From Neisseria subflava (GTDB lineage: Bacteria; Pseudomonadota; Gammaproteobacteria; Burkholderiales; Neisseriaceae): DNA of 64,000 nt. The notes under the pieces were generated by a model. It did not search any database. It saw only the letters and a program-made list of their open reading frames with translations, and had not been told where the DNA came from. The translations under genes and the position numbers were made by a program. Each line of letters starts with the position of its first letter. The first letter of the stretch is position 1. Below, one piece after another: positions 45,200 to 53,671 of the stretch. The DNA is taken from assembly GCF_024205705.1 (NCBI RefSeq), contig NZ_CP073115.1:2356001-2420000 (forward strand), read 5' to 3'.

Positions 45200-46168
45200 A
45201 TGAAGATTTTACTTGTCCGCTTGTCCAGTATGGGCGATTTAATTCATACGTTGCCCGCAGTTGAAGATTTAGCGCGACAATGTCCTGAGGTAGAGCTCCA
45301 TTGGCTGTGTGAGGCAGGGTTTGCAGATATTGCCCGTTTGCATCCTTTTGTCAAAAAGGTTCATGTAATGAAATGGCGGCAATGGCGCAAACACCTTTTT
45401 CAGGCTGAAACATGGCGTGAAATAGGCCGTCTGAAAACGGATTTACAGGCTGAATCTTTTGATTTTGTTTTAGATAGCCAAGGACTGATTAAAAGCGCAT
45501 GCTTTGCCAAAATGGCGAAATCCCCTATTTACGGTTTGGATAAACACAGCGCGCGTGAAAGTTTGGCTGCCCTTGCATACGGTAAAACATTTGCCGTGCC
45601 GAAAGGTAAAAATGCGGTTTGGCGAAACCGTGAATTATTTGCCCAAGTATTTGGTTATACAATGCCTGAGACGCAGGTATTTGGTTTGTCGGTTCCTGAA
45701 TCAGGCCGTCTGAAAAATTTGCAATCCCCTTATTACGTTGCTTTGCATGCAACCAGTCGCGACAGTAAATTATGGCCGGTAGAACACTGGTGTGTATTAT
45801 TGAAAAAGTTGAATGAAGAACAACAATGCAATATATATCTACCGTGGGGAAATGAAACCGAAAAAATGCGTGCCGAACAGATTGCAAGCGATTTACCGTT
45901 TGCTTCAGTTTGCGATAAAATGAATTTATTACAGGCTGCATTTTTATTGAAAAACGCAGAGGGTATTATTGGCGTAGATACCGGGTTGCTGCATCTTGCC
46001 AATGCACTGGAAAAGCCTGTCGTAGGAATTTATACAGATACAGATCCGGCCAAGACCGGCGTTCAAGTTTCGGCTTATGCAAAAAATTTAGGCGGTATTG
46101 CTCAAATTCCCAATATTGACGAGGTTTATCAAACCTTGATGGATTGTGTTGCAGCATACGGTAAATAA
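45200..46168 (+). CDS. waaC: Lipopolysaccharide heptosyltransferase I
   Basis: WaaC adds the first L-glycero-D-manno-heptose to Kdo in the LOS inner core. The product has 322 residues and the GT9 pattern: MKILLVRLSSMGDLIHTLPAVEDL at the start, EVELHWLCEAGFADI near 30, VALHATSRDSKLWPVEHW near 180 and the C-terminal GVDTGLLHLANALEKPVVGIYTDTDP near 255. No Shine-Dalgarno is evident because the parS palindrome occupies that region. Confidence 0.94.
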   Translation: MKILLVRLSSMGDLIHTLPAVEDLARQCPEVELHWLCEAGFADIARLHPFVKKVHVMKWRQWRKHLFQAETWREIGRLKTDLQAESFDFVLDSQGLIKSACFAKMAKSPIYGLDKHSARESLAALAYGKTFAVPKGKNAVWRNRELFAQVFGYTMPETQVFGLSVPESGRLKNLQSPYYVALHATSRDSKLWPVEHWCVLLKKLNEEQQCNIYLPWGNETEKMRAEQIASDLPFASVCDKMNLLQAAFLLKNAEGIIGVDTGLLHLANALEKPVVGIYTDTDPAKTGVQVSAYAKNLGGIAQIPNIDEVYQTLMDCVAAYGK

Positions 46169-46210
46169 TTGCTGGGGGTGGATTTATTTTCTGAGTAAAT
46201 GCTTTAGAAA

Positions 46211-46219
46211 TGATATAAT
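46211..46219 (+). promoter_or_regulatory. Extended -10 promoter of etfBA
   Basis: TGATATAAT matches the extended -10 element and implies a leader of about 125 bases before etfB. There is no recognisable -35. Confidence 0.5.
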
Positions 46220-46350
46220 TCCGCTCTATTTACCAAGATTTATACAAATTTGGTTTTATCATGTTGGTGAAAACCGAATTGGATTTTATATAAAGAATGT
46301 ATCAAAAGCAGTATGCTAGATTTGATGGACATTCTTTTTAGGAGAATTGA

Positions 46351-47100
46351 ATGAAAGCACTGGTCGCAGTAAAGCGCGTAGTGGACTATAACGTCAAAGT
46401 TCGTGTGAAAGCCGATGGTTCCGATGTGGATATCGGTAATGTCAAAATGTCGATGAACCCGTTTGATGAAATCGCGGTAGAAGAAGCTGTCCGTTTGAAA
46501 GAAGCCGGAAAAGTAAGCGAGATTGTTGCTGTTTCTCTTGGCGAGAAAAAATGCGAAGAGACGTTGCGTACTGCTTTGGCGATGGGTGCCGACCGTGCGG
46601 TTCATGTTGAGACTGATGCAAAGTTGGAGCCTTTGGCTGTTGCGAAATTGCTGAAAGCTGTTGCGGATAAAGAAAATCCGCAAATTTTATTGCTGGGTAA
46701 ACAGGCAATTGACGATGACGCCAACCAAGTTGCCCAAATGCTGGCTGCGTTGTTGAATGCGGCTCAAGGTACTTTTGCATCAAAAGTGCAAATTGAAGGC
46801 GAAGAAGCATTGGTAACCCGTGAAATTGACGGCGGCGAAGAGACTGTTGCATTGAAGCTGCCTGCGGTCATCAGTACAGATTTGCGTTTGAACGAACCAC
46901 GTTTTGTCAAACTTCCTAATATCATGGCGGCAAAGAAAAAGCCTTTGGAAAAATTAAGTCCTGCCGATTTGGCTGTGGATATTTCTCCGCGTTTGAATAC
47001 CGTGAAATTTGCCGAACCTAAAGCACGTCAAGCCGGTGTGAAAGTGGCTGATGTTGCCGAGTTGGTTGAAAAGCTGAAAAACGAAGCCAAAGTGATCTAA
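46351..47100 (+). CDS. etfB: Electron transfer flavoprotein beta subunit
   Basis: EtfB with EtfA forms the FAD/AMP heterodimer that passes electrons from acyl-CoA and other dehydrogenases to ETF-ubiquinone oxidoreductase. The product has 249 residues. Family features are MKALVAVKRVVDYNVKVRVK at the start, MNPFDEIAVEEAVRLKE near 32, LGKQAIDDDANQVAQMLAA near 112 and LRLNEPRFVKLPNIMAAKKKP near 180. AGGAGA precedes the start. etfA follows after 10 bp. Confidence 0.96.
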   Translation: MKALVAVKRVVDYNVKVRVKADGSDVDIGNVKMSMNPFDEIAVEEAVRLKEAGKVSEIVAVSLGEKKCEETLRTALAMGADRAVHVETDAKLEPLAVAKLLKAVADKENPQILLLGKQAIDDDANQVAQMLAALLNAAQGTFASKVQIEGEEALVTREIDGGEETVALKLPAVISTDLRLNEPRFVKLPNIMAAKKKPLEKLSPADLAVDISPRLNTVKFAEPKARQAGVKVADVAELVEKLKNEAKVI

Positions 47101-47110
47101 GGAGTATGAA

Positions 47111-48043
47111 ATGAGCGTATTGATTATTGCGGAACATAATAACCAACATTTGAATCCTGCCACTTTGCATGCGGTAACGGCTGCCGCCAAATTGGGTAAT
47201 GTAGATTTATTGGTTGCAGGCAGTAATGCTGCTGCGGTGGTTGAAGAGGCGAAACAGGTTGCAGGCGTAGCGAAAGTTTTAGTAGCCGATGCGCCCTATT
47301 ACGCTGAAGGTTTGGCAGAAGAATTAGCGCCTTTGGTTGTTAAACTGGCTGCGGATTACCGCTATGTGGCTGCGACTGCAACTGCGTTTGGTAAAAATCT
47401 GTTGCCCCGGGTTGCTGCCCTATTGGATGTGCCACAAGTTTCAGATTTAACCGAAGTTGTGGATAACTCGACATTTGTCCGTCCGATTTATGCCGGTAAT
47501 GCATTTGAAACCGTTCAATCCAATTCTGAAAAATTGGTGCTGACTTTCCGTGCAACAGCATTTGATGCTGCAGGACAAGGCGGTAATGCAGAAGTAGTTA
47601 ATGTTGAGGTAACGCCTGCTCAAAACCTGAGCCGTTTCGTAAACCGTCAACTTTCTCAGTCTGACCGCCCTGAATTGACTCAGGCAAAAGTGATTGTTTC
47701 CGGTGGCCGTGCATTGGGCAGCGCTGAAAAATTTAATGAAGTATTGACTCCTTTGGCGGATGCTTTGGGTGCGGCGATTGGAGCTTCCCGTGCGGCAGTG
47801 GATGCCGAGTATGCGCCAAACGATGCTCAAGTCGGTCAAACCGGTAAAGTGGTTGCGCCGCAACTGTACTTTGCTATCGGTATTTCCGGTGCTATCCAAC
47901 ACGTTGCCGGTATGCAAGACAGTAAAGTAATTGTTGCCATCAACAAAGATGCTGACGCGCCTATTTTCAATGTAGCAGATTATGGCTTGGTTGGTGATTT
48001 GTTTGAAGTTGTGCCTCAACTGACTGAAGCACTGAAAAACTGA
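47111..48043 (+). CDS. etfA: Electron transfer flavoprotein alpha subunit
   Basis: EtfA carries the FAD of the ETF dimer. The product has 310 residues. The C-terminal FAD domain has SGGRALGSAEKFNEVLTPLADALGAAIGASRAAVDA near 200, GQTGKVVAPQLYFAIGISGAIQH near 240 and INKDADAPIFNVADYGLVGDLFEVVP at the end. It is translated with etfB. Its TGA stop abuts the second parS-like site. Confidence 0.96.
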   Translation: MSVLIIAEHNNQHLNPATLHAVTAAAKLGNVDLLVAGSNAAAVVEEAKQVAGVAKVLVADAPYYAEGLAEELAPLVVKLAADYRYVAATATAFGKNLLPRVAALLDVPQVSDLTEVVDNSTFVRPIYAGNAFETVQSNSEKLVLTFRATAFDAAGQGGNAEVVNVEVTPAQNLSRFVNRQLSQSDRPELTQAKVIVSGGRALGSAEKFNEVLTPLADALGAAIGASRAAVDAEYAPNDAQVGQTGKVVAPQLYFAIGISGAIQHVAGMQDSKVIVAINKDADAPIFNVADYGLVGDLFEVVPQLTEALKN

Positions 48044-48059
48044 TGTTTCACGTGAAACG
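48044..48059. promoter_or_regulatory. parS-like site, one mismatch
   Basis: TGTTTCACGTGAAACG matches the parS palindrome except for the last base; the inner 14 bases are perfect. It lies between etfA and its terminator. Confidence 0.8.
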
Positions 48060-48093
48060 TTCAGACGGCCTTTTACAACAAAGGCCGTCTGAA
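48060..48093 (+). terminator. DUS-pair terminator after etfA
   Basis: TTCAGACGGCCTTT pairs with AAAGGCCGTCTGAA, the DUS pair in tail-to-tail order, directly after parS. Confidence 0.65.
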
Positions 48094-48104
48094 AATATTT
48101 TGGC

Positions 48105-48716
48105 ATGATTACGACCTATAAAACCATTACCACACCGACACAGGCTGAATTTAAAGATAAAGGCAGCCGCTTCATCGCATACGCCTATCCGATCCGCACT
48201 TTGGCCGATGTGAAGAAATATCTCGACCCATTAAAGGAAGAGCATCACAAGGCACGACATTGGTGTTACGCCTATCGATTGGGTGTGGATGGAATGCAGT
48301 TTCGCGCAAACGATGATGGAGAACCGTCCGGAAGCGCAGGCCGCCCTATTCTGGGGCAGATTGATTCTGTCGGCGTAACGGATGTGTTGGTTGTGGTTGT
48401 GCGTTATTTTGGCGGTACGCTATTGGGTGTTCCTGGTCTGATTCATGCTTATAAGGAATCAACGGCTCAGGCGTTGGCGATAGCTGAAGTTGTTGAAAAG
48501 AATGTCGAAAAGACAGTTTGGTTGAAATGTGAATATCCAGTTTTGAATGAGGCGATACGGATTGCCAAGCAATATCAGGCCGATATTGTGGAACAGAATT
48601 TGCAGCTGGATTGTAAGTTGACAGTGAAAATAGCGTTGGTCGATTATGAAGCTTGTATTGCTGCTTGGAAAAATACGCGTCAAATTGAAGTAGATATTGA
48701 GAAGCCGTTTGAATAA
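48105..48716 (+). CDS. yigZ: YigZ/IMPACT family protein
   Basis: The product has 203 residues. The N-terminal IMPACT/UPF0029 domain is clear: FKDKGSRFIAYAYPI near 16, HHKARHWCYAYRL near 47, ANDDGEPSGSAGRPILGQI near 67 and DVLVVVVRYFGGTLLGVPGLIHAY near 92. A C-terminal DUF1949-type domain follows. The family is linked to translation control in eukaryotes; the bacterial role is unsettled. Confidence 0.92.
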   Translation: MITTYKTITTPTQAEFKDKGSRFIAYAYPIRTLADVKKYLDPLKEEHHKARHWCYAYRLGVDGMQFRANDDGEPSGSAGRPILGQIDSVGVTDVLVVVVRYFGGTLLGVPGLIHAYKESTAQALAIAEVVEKNVEKTVWLKCEYPVLNEAIRIAKQYQADIVEQNLQLDCKLTVKIALVDYEACIAAWKNTRQIEVDIEKPFE

Positions 48717-48763
48717 AAGGTCGTCTGAACATATTTGAGAAATCAAAAGTTTCAGACGGCCTT
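48716..48763. terminator. DUS-pair terminator with an AGGTCGTCTGAA arm
   Basis: One arm is the variant AGGTCGTCTGAA and the other the standard TTCAGACGGCCT, between convergent genes. Confidence 0.7.
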
Positions 48764-48770
48764 TGATGTT

Positions 48771-49082
48771 TTAGCCTTGGTATCTGTCTAAAGCATTTAC
48801 GCTTGAGCGCAGGTATTCCCAAGCCAGTTGATGAAATTCTCCCAGTGCGTTCCATAGGGCATCTTCGCTCATAATGCTGTATTCGCCCTGTGTACGCAAA
48901 TCAACATCTGTACCTTCTTCAATGGCTTGATAGCATGCTTGGTATTCGTTGGTATAGAAGTCATCCATATCTTGCATTAGGCTTGCAGCATGTTTCCAGC
49001 GGGCGATATCTGCTTCCAGTTGCGGCAGTAATTCGCACCATTCGCGATATTTGCTTTGAATTTCGTCAATACGTTTTTGCAT
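48771..49082 (-). CDS. DUF4298 domain-containing protein
   Basis: The product has 103 residues, is acidic and helical, and has the pattern of DUF4298 (MQKRIDEIQSKYREWCELLP, DDFYTNEY, SIMSEDALWNAL). It has no signal peptide and so should be cytoplasmic. Its function is unknown. AAAGGAC precedes the start. It is transcribed alone on the minus strand between yigZ and purD. Confidence 0.8.
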   Translation of the reverse strand: MQKRIDEIQSKYREWCELLPQLEADIARWKHAASLMQDMDDFYTNEYQACYQAIEEGTDVDLRTQGEYSIMSEDALWNALGEFHQLAWEYLRSSVNALDRYQG

Positions 49083-49222
49083 GATTTGTCCTTTCGTTGT
49101 TTGAAATTAGAGTATGGTTGTCTTGGTGCGATATTATTCTTAATTTGAAACAGCTATGCAAGATGGAACAATATTCCATCAATTGAATTTTATTTACAAC
49201 ATCTATTCTTCAAGGAGATGGT

Positions 49223-50494
49223 ATGAAATTGCTCGTTATTGGTAATGGTGGACGTGAACACGCACTGGCTTGGAAATTGGCGCAGTCGTCTAAAGTAGAA
49301 ACTGTCTTTGTTGCACCTGGTAATGCCGGAACGGCAATTGAGCCTAAACTGCAGAATATCGCATTAACGGCGCATCAAGATTTGATTGATTTTTGCCGTA
49401 ATGAAAATATTGCCTTTACCGTAGTCGGCCCTGAAGCGCCTTTGGCTGCAGGTGTGGTCAATGACTTCCGTGCTGCCGGATTGAAGATTTTTGGCCCGAC
49501 TCAATACGCGGCCCAGCTGGAGAGCTCAAAGGATTTTGCTAAAGCATTTATGGCAAAATATAAGATTCCAACCGCGCAATACCAAACTTTTGAAAATGCC
49601 GATGCGGCACATGATTACGTCAACCAAAAAGGTGCGCCAATTGTTATTAAGGCGGATGGTTTGGCTGCCGGTAAAGGCGTGATTGTCGCCATGACTTTGG
49701 ATGAAGCCCATGCCGCTATTGACGATATGTTGTTGGGCAATAAAATGGGCAATGCAGGCGCACGTGTCGTGATTGAAGATTTCCTGCAAGGCGAGGAAGC
49801 AAGCTTTATCGTTATGGTGGACGGCAATCATGTTTTGCCGATGGCAACCAGTCAAGACCATAAACGTCTGCTGGATGACGACAAAGGCCCTAATACCGGC
49901 GGTATGGGCGCATACAGCCCTGCTCCGGTGGTGACGCCTGATGTGTATGAGCGCGCGATGAATGAAATTATTTTGCCGACCGTGGCCAGTATGAAAGCAG
50001 AAGGTCATGAGTTTACCGGCTTTTTATACGCGGGCTTGATGATTGATAAAACCGGTGCGCCTTATACTATCGAATTCAACTGCCGTTTCGGCGACCCTGA
50101 AACCCAGCCGATTATGAGCCGTTTGGATAGCGATTTGGTGGATTTGGTTGAAGCGGCAATCGATGGCAAACTGGATAGTGTTACTGCCGAATGGAATCCG
50201 CAGACTGCAGTAGGCGTGGTGTTGGCTGCACAAAACTATCCTGACTCTCCGAAAAAAGGCGATGTGATCTTCGGCTTGGATAAAGCCAATCAAATCGGTA
50301 AAGTTTTCCATGCCGGTACTGCAACGAATGAAAAAGGCGAAGTGGTAACCAACGGCGGCCGTGTGTTGTGTGTAGTCGGTTTGGGCGATGATGTTGCACA
50401 AGCTAAAAGCAAGGCTTATGAGGCATTGGAAACCATCCGTTTTGACGGTATGCAATACCGTAAAGACATTGCCGATAAAGCCATCAACCGTTAA
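49223..50494 (+). CDS. purD: Phosphoribosylamine-glycine ligase
   Basis: PurD (GAR synthetase) makes glycinamide ribonucleotide, the second step of purine synthesis. The product has 423 residues with the ATP-grasp fold: MKLLVIGNGGREHALAWKLAQS at the start, VGPEAPLAAGVVNDF near 72, PIVIKADGLAAGKGVIVAMT near 140, the signature RFGDPETQP near 290 and the C-terminal rudiment domain. AAGGAG precedes the start. purB, another purine gene, lies 1.7 kb downstream. Confidence 0.97.
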   Translation: MKLLVIGNGGREHALAWKLAQSSKVETVFVAPGNAGTAIEPKLQNIALTAHQDLIDFCRNENIAFTVVGPEAPLAAGVVNDFRAAGLKIFGPTQYAAQLESSKDFAKAFMAKYKIPTAQYQTFENADAAHDYVNQKGAPIVIKADGLAAGKGVIVAMTLDEAHAAIDDMLLGNKMGNAGARVVIEDFLQGEEASFIVMVDGNHVLPMATSQDHKRLLDDDKGPNTGGMGAYSPAPVVTPDVYERAMNEIILPTVASMKAEGHEFTGFLYAGLMIDKTGAPYTIEFNCRFGDPETQPIMSRLDSDLVDLVEAAIDGKLDSVTAEWNPQTAVGVVLAAQNYPDSPKKGDVIFGLDKANQIGKVFHAGTATNEKGEVVTNGGRVLCVVGLGDDVAQAKSKAYEALETIRFDGMQYRKDIADKAINR

Positions 50495-50508
50495 TAATGA
50501 ATAAAAAT

Positions 50509-50556
50509 AGGCCGTCTGAACACAGATTGTCCGACAATCGCAGTTTCAGACGGCCT
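50509..50556 (+). terminator. DUS-pair terminator after purD
   Basis: AGGCCGTCTGAA pairs with TTCAGACGGCCT; the loop contains a second small hairpin (GATTGT/ACAATC). Confidence 0.7.
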
Positions 50557-50563
50557 TGGTATT

Positions 50564-51136
50564 ATGATGATGTTCTCCAGAATTTTATCGGCTGCAGCCC
50601 AACGCAAGCTGCAGGCGCATCTTAAAAAAGGCGGTTTGGTCGCCTATCCTACCGAGTCTTGCTATGGCTTGGGCTGTGTCCCTACTTTGCCAAAAGCACT
50701 CAACCAATTGATTCATCTGAAAAAACGACCGCAACACAAAGGCATGATTGTCATTGGCCATAGCTTGGAACAGTTGCAACCTTTGTTGCAAAGGCCGTCT
50801 GAAAATATCCAAACCATGCTGCATGAAGCATGGCCTGCTCCGAAAACTTTTTTATTGCCGGCCGGCAAAAAAGTATTGCCCTCATTGCGGGGAAAAAGAC
50901 GCAGTAAATTGGCTGTCAGGGTTCCTGCGCACGCAGGTGCAAGGCGTTTGTGTCAGGTTTTGGAAATACCTTTAGTCTCTACTTCATGCAATCGTGCAGG
51001 AAAACGGGCATGCAAAACGGAAAGGGAAGTTAGAAGACAGTTTGGCAGGAAAGTTTGGGTTGTAGGCGGATTGATAGGTAAGCAGAAAACGCCTAGCCAG
51101 ATTATTGACGGAGAAACAGGGGCAAGGCTGCGTTAA
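50564..51136 (+). CDS. tsaC: Sua5/YciO/YrdC family threonylcarbamoyl-AMP synthase
   Basis: TsaC makes threonylcarbamoyl-adenylate from Thr, bicarbonate and ATP for t6A37 of tRNA. The product has 190 residues, the short TsaC form without the Sua5 extension. The family motifs are KKGGLVAYPTESCYGLGC near 21, LKKRPQHKGMIVIG near 52, WPAPKTFLLPA near 90, KLAVRVPAHAGARRLC near 115 and PLVSTSCNRAGKRAC near 137. The start is one of three tandem ATG codons, and no strong ribosome site decides between them. Confidence 0.92.
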   Translation: MMMFSRILSAAAQRKLQAHLKKGGLVAYPTESCYGLGCVPTLPKALNQLIHLKKRPQHKGMIVIGHSLEQLQPLLQRPSENIQTMLHEAWPAPKTFLLPAGKKVLPSLRGKRRSKLAVRVPAHAGARRLCQVLEIPLVSTSCNRAGKRACKTEREVRRQFGRKVWVVGGLIGKQKTPSQIIDGETGARLR

Positions 51137-51520
51137 AGAAGGGTTGTATCATCAAAGGAAAGGTATTTATTTGGAGAAGCAAATTTTTTCCAAAAGATTG
51201 GAATACCTGTGTGAAAAGCATTTAGTGCAGATCCAGTTTGATACATAGCAGTCTGTAAATATAGATCGATTAAGCAGATAGTAAGTCAGTAAATAGAGTA
51301 GAAAGCAGTATTTTGTGAAATGCTCTTGCAAAGAATGAAGCAAATTTTGAGCGTAAATGAATCACTGTAATAAATTATTTTTGAATAAACAAATTTTGTG
51401 GATAAATTTGATGATAAATTTCCATCAAAACATAAAAGGCCGTCTGAAACTTGATATTCAAAGCATTCAGACGGCCTTTTAAATATTTAAACTGTGGATA
51501 ACTTTGTGAATAAGTGTGGA
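51137..51520. other. Gene-free AT-rich stretch with two DnaA boxes
   Basis: I see no gene. Two perfect DnaA boxes occur on the minus strand at 51397-51405 and 51493-51501, the second inside the 3' flank of the next gene. A DUS-pair hairpin is listed separately. Confidence 0.5.
51434..51480. terminator. Bidirectional DUS-pair terminator
   Basis: AAAAGGCCGTCTGAA pairs with TTCAGACGGCCTTTT, between convergent tsaC and the adhesin-E-like gene. Confidence 0.78.
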
Positions 51521-51961
51521 TTAAAGCTTATGTCCGCACACAGTTTCGTATTGTTTTTCAGTAATCGTGCCGCTCATGACGCTCATTGGGCGGATGCTGG
51601 TCGGCGTATAGCTTTGGTTGGAAATTACCCGGCCGTGTTCGTCCATCAGTTGCAGCGCTGCCAGACGATAGGTTTTGTTTGAGCAATGAATTTCCCAGCT
51701 GCCGATGGCTGTTTTATAGGCCGGCGTATTGACGAAACGTTCCTCTTTCAGTTTGGAAACGGTTTTTTTATCGCGGAAAGTAACCAGTGCACCATTTCTT
51801 TTAATGCTGCTTTTATCAATGGCTACTTTGATATTGCCTTCAGAGATGGTGCCGATGTTGGTCCAGTTGCCGCCGCCGCTTGAAGTGGTGGTTGTTTCAC
51901 AGGCACTCAACATCAAAGCCGCAAATACGGTTGCAGCCAGGGAAAAACGTTTGATATTCAT
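51521..51961 (-). CDS. Surface-adhesin E-like lipoprotein
   Basis: The product has 146 residues with a lipoprotein signal (FAALMLSAC, lipidated Cys21) and a Thr/Ser/Gly linker. The mature domain fits the surface-adhesin E (Haemophilus protein E-like) pattern: GNWTNIGTISEGNIKVAIDKSS, VTFRDKKTVSK, then SWEIHCSNKTYRL and KQYETVC; the two Cys may pair. Protein E of H. influenzae binds host matrix proteins; for this protein only the fold family is supported. Confidence 0.7.
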   Translation of the reverse strand: MNIKRFSLAATVFAALMLSACETTTTSSGGGNWTNIGTISEGNIKVAIDKSSIKRNGALVTFRDKKTVSKLKEERFVNTPAYKTAIGSWEIHCSNKTYRLAALQLMDEHGRVISNQSYTPTSIRPMSVMSGTITEKQYETVCGHKL

Positions 51962-52076
51962 AAAACCTCATTATTTACAAAAAGTCAGTCGATATTATCC
52001 GTGAAGATGGCATATATCGTAAATCGATTTTGCAAAGTTGAACCTCTGAAAAGAATTTTATGAAAAATAAGCTGAA

Positions 52077-52110
52077 AAGGCCGTCTGAAACCTGTCTTTC
52101 AGACGGCCTT
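52077..52110. terminator. DUS-pair hairpin upstream of purB
   Basis: AAGGCCGTCTGAAA pairs with TTTCAGACGGCCTT in the gap between two divergent genes; terminator function here is uncertain. Confidence 0.5.
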
Positions 52111-52171
52111 GGAGTGTAAAATCATGTATAATTGCAAACAATTTGGTTTTCATCCCATAGGAAGATCCGAC

Positions 52172-53542
52172 ATGATTAACCCTATCGCTGCACTTTCCCC
52201 ATTAGATGGCCGCTACGCCAAATCCGTTGAAGCATTGCGTCCGATTTTCTCCGAATACGGCCTGATGCGTGCGCGTGTCAAAGTTGAATTAAACTGGCTC
52301 AAAGCCCTTGCCGCCGAGCCTAAGATTGTAGAAGTTCCTGCTTTCAGCGATTTTACGCTTGCCGAAATCGACAAAGTGATCGAAACCTTCTCACTTGAAG
52401 ATGCCGCCGCCGTCAAAGCCATTGAGGCGACCACCAATCACGACGTCAAAGCCATCGAATATTGGCTTAAAGAACGCTTCTCCGGCGTGCCTGAAGTGGC
52501 TGCCGCCAGCGAGTTCATCCACTTTGCCTGCACCAGCGAAGACATCAACAACCTGTCCCACGCTTTAATGCTGCAAGAAGCACGTGAGGCTGTTTTGCTG
52601 CCGAAACTGGCCGAAATCATCGAGAAGTTGACCGGCATGGCGCATGAGTTGGCTGCCGTCCCTATGATGAGCCGCACGCATGGCCAGCCTGCTACACCAA
52701 GCACACTGGGTAAAGAAATCGCCAATGTCGTGTACCGCCTGCAACGTCAGTTTAAAAACCTGCAAGCGCAAGAGTTCCTCGGCAAAATCAATGGTGCAGT
52801 CGGCAACTACAATGCCCATATGGTCGCTTATCCCGATGTGGATTGGGAAACCCATTGCCGCAACTTCGTTGAAATCAGCCTCGGCCTGACCTTCAACCCC
52901 TACACCATTCAAATCGAGCCGCACGACTATATGGCGGAATTCTTCCAAGCCATCAGCCGTGTCAACACGATTCTGATCGACTTCAACCGCGATGTTTGGG
53001 GCTACATTTCTTTGGGTTACTTCAAACAAAAAGTCAAAGCAGGCGAAGTCGGTTCTTCCACCATGCCGCACAAAGTCAATCCGATTGACTTTGAAAACTC
53101 CGAAGGCAACCTCGGTATGGCCAATGCCGTATTGGGCTTTTTGTCCGAAAAACTGCCGATTTCCCGTTGGCAGCGCGACCTGACCGACAGCACCGTATTG
53201 CGCAATATGGGCGTAGGCGTGGGCTATACCGTATTGGGCTTTGCCGCCCATCTGCGCGGTCTGAACAAGCTTGAGCCGAATCCTGCCGCCCTTGCTGCCG
53301 ATTTGGACGCTACTTGGGAGCTGTTGGCCGAGCCGATTCAAACCGTAATGCGTCGTTACGGCGTAGCCAATCCTTACGAGAAGCTGAAAGACCTGACACG
53401 CGGTAAAGACGGCATTACGCCTGAAGTGTTGAAACTCTTTATCGAGTCGTTGGAAATTCCGGCAGAAGCCAAAGCCAAATTGCTTGAGTTGACCCCTGCG
53501 TTGTATGTGGGTAAAGCCGAAGAGTTGGCAAAACGAATTTAA
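52172..53542 (+). CDS. purB: Adenylosuccinate lyase
   Basis: PurB cleaves SAICAR and adenylosuccinate in purine synthesis. The product has 456 residues from ATG at 52172, which has AGGAAG upstream and matches the usual N-terminus INPIAALSPLDGRYA; an in-frame start 63 bases earlier is unlikely. Signatures are TNHDVKAIEYWLKE near 89, HFACTSEDINNLSHAL near 114, SRTHGQPATPSTLGKE near 165 and the lyase motif GSSTMPHKVNPIDFENSEGN near 290. Confidence 0.97.
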   Translation: MINPIAALSPLDGRYAKSVEALRPIFSEYGLMRARVKVELNWLKALAAEPKIVEVPAFSDFTLAEIDKVIETFSLEDAAAVKAIEATTNHDVKAIEYWLKERFSGVPEVAAASEFIHFACTSEDINNLSHALMLQEAREAVLLPKLAEIIEKLTGMAHELAAVPMMSRTHGQPATPSTLGKEIANVVYRLQRQFKNLQAQEFLGKINGAVGNYNAHMVAYPDVDWETHCRNFVEISLGLTFNPYTIQIEPHDYMAEFFQAISRVNTILIDFNRDVWGYISLGYFKQKVKAGEVGSSTMPHKVNPIDFENSEGNLGMANAVLGFLSEKLPISRWQRDLTDSTVLRNMGVGVGYTVLGFAAHLRGLNKLEPNPAALAADLDATWELLAEPIQTVMRRYGVANPYEKLKDLTRGKDGITPEVLKLFIESLEIPAEAKAKLLELTPALYVGKAEELAKRI

Positions 53543-53621
53543 AAGGATTTTGTAGGGCGCACCTTCTTAGTTATCGAGATTTTTTGATAGATAAGAAACC
53601 ACCCTCTACATCCGACAAATT

Positions 53622-53659
53622 AAAAAGGCCGTCTGAAATCTTTTTCAGACGGCCTTTTT
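53622..53659. terminator. Bidirectional DUS-pair terminator between purB and msrAB
   Basis: AAAAAGGCCGTCTGAAA pairs with its inverse across a four-base loop, with T runs on both strands. Confidence 0.9.
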
Positions 53660-53671
53660 CGATTCAAACCG

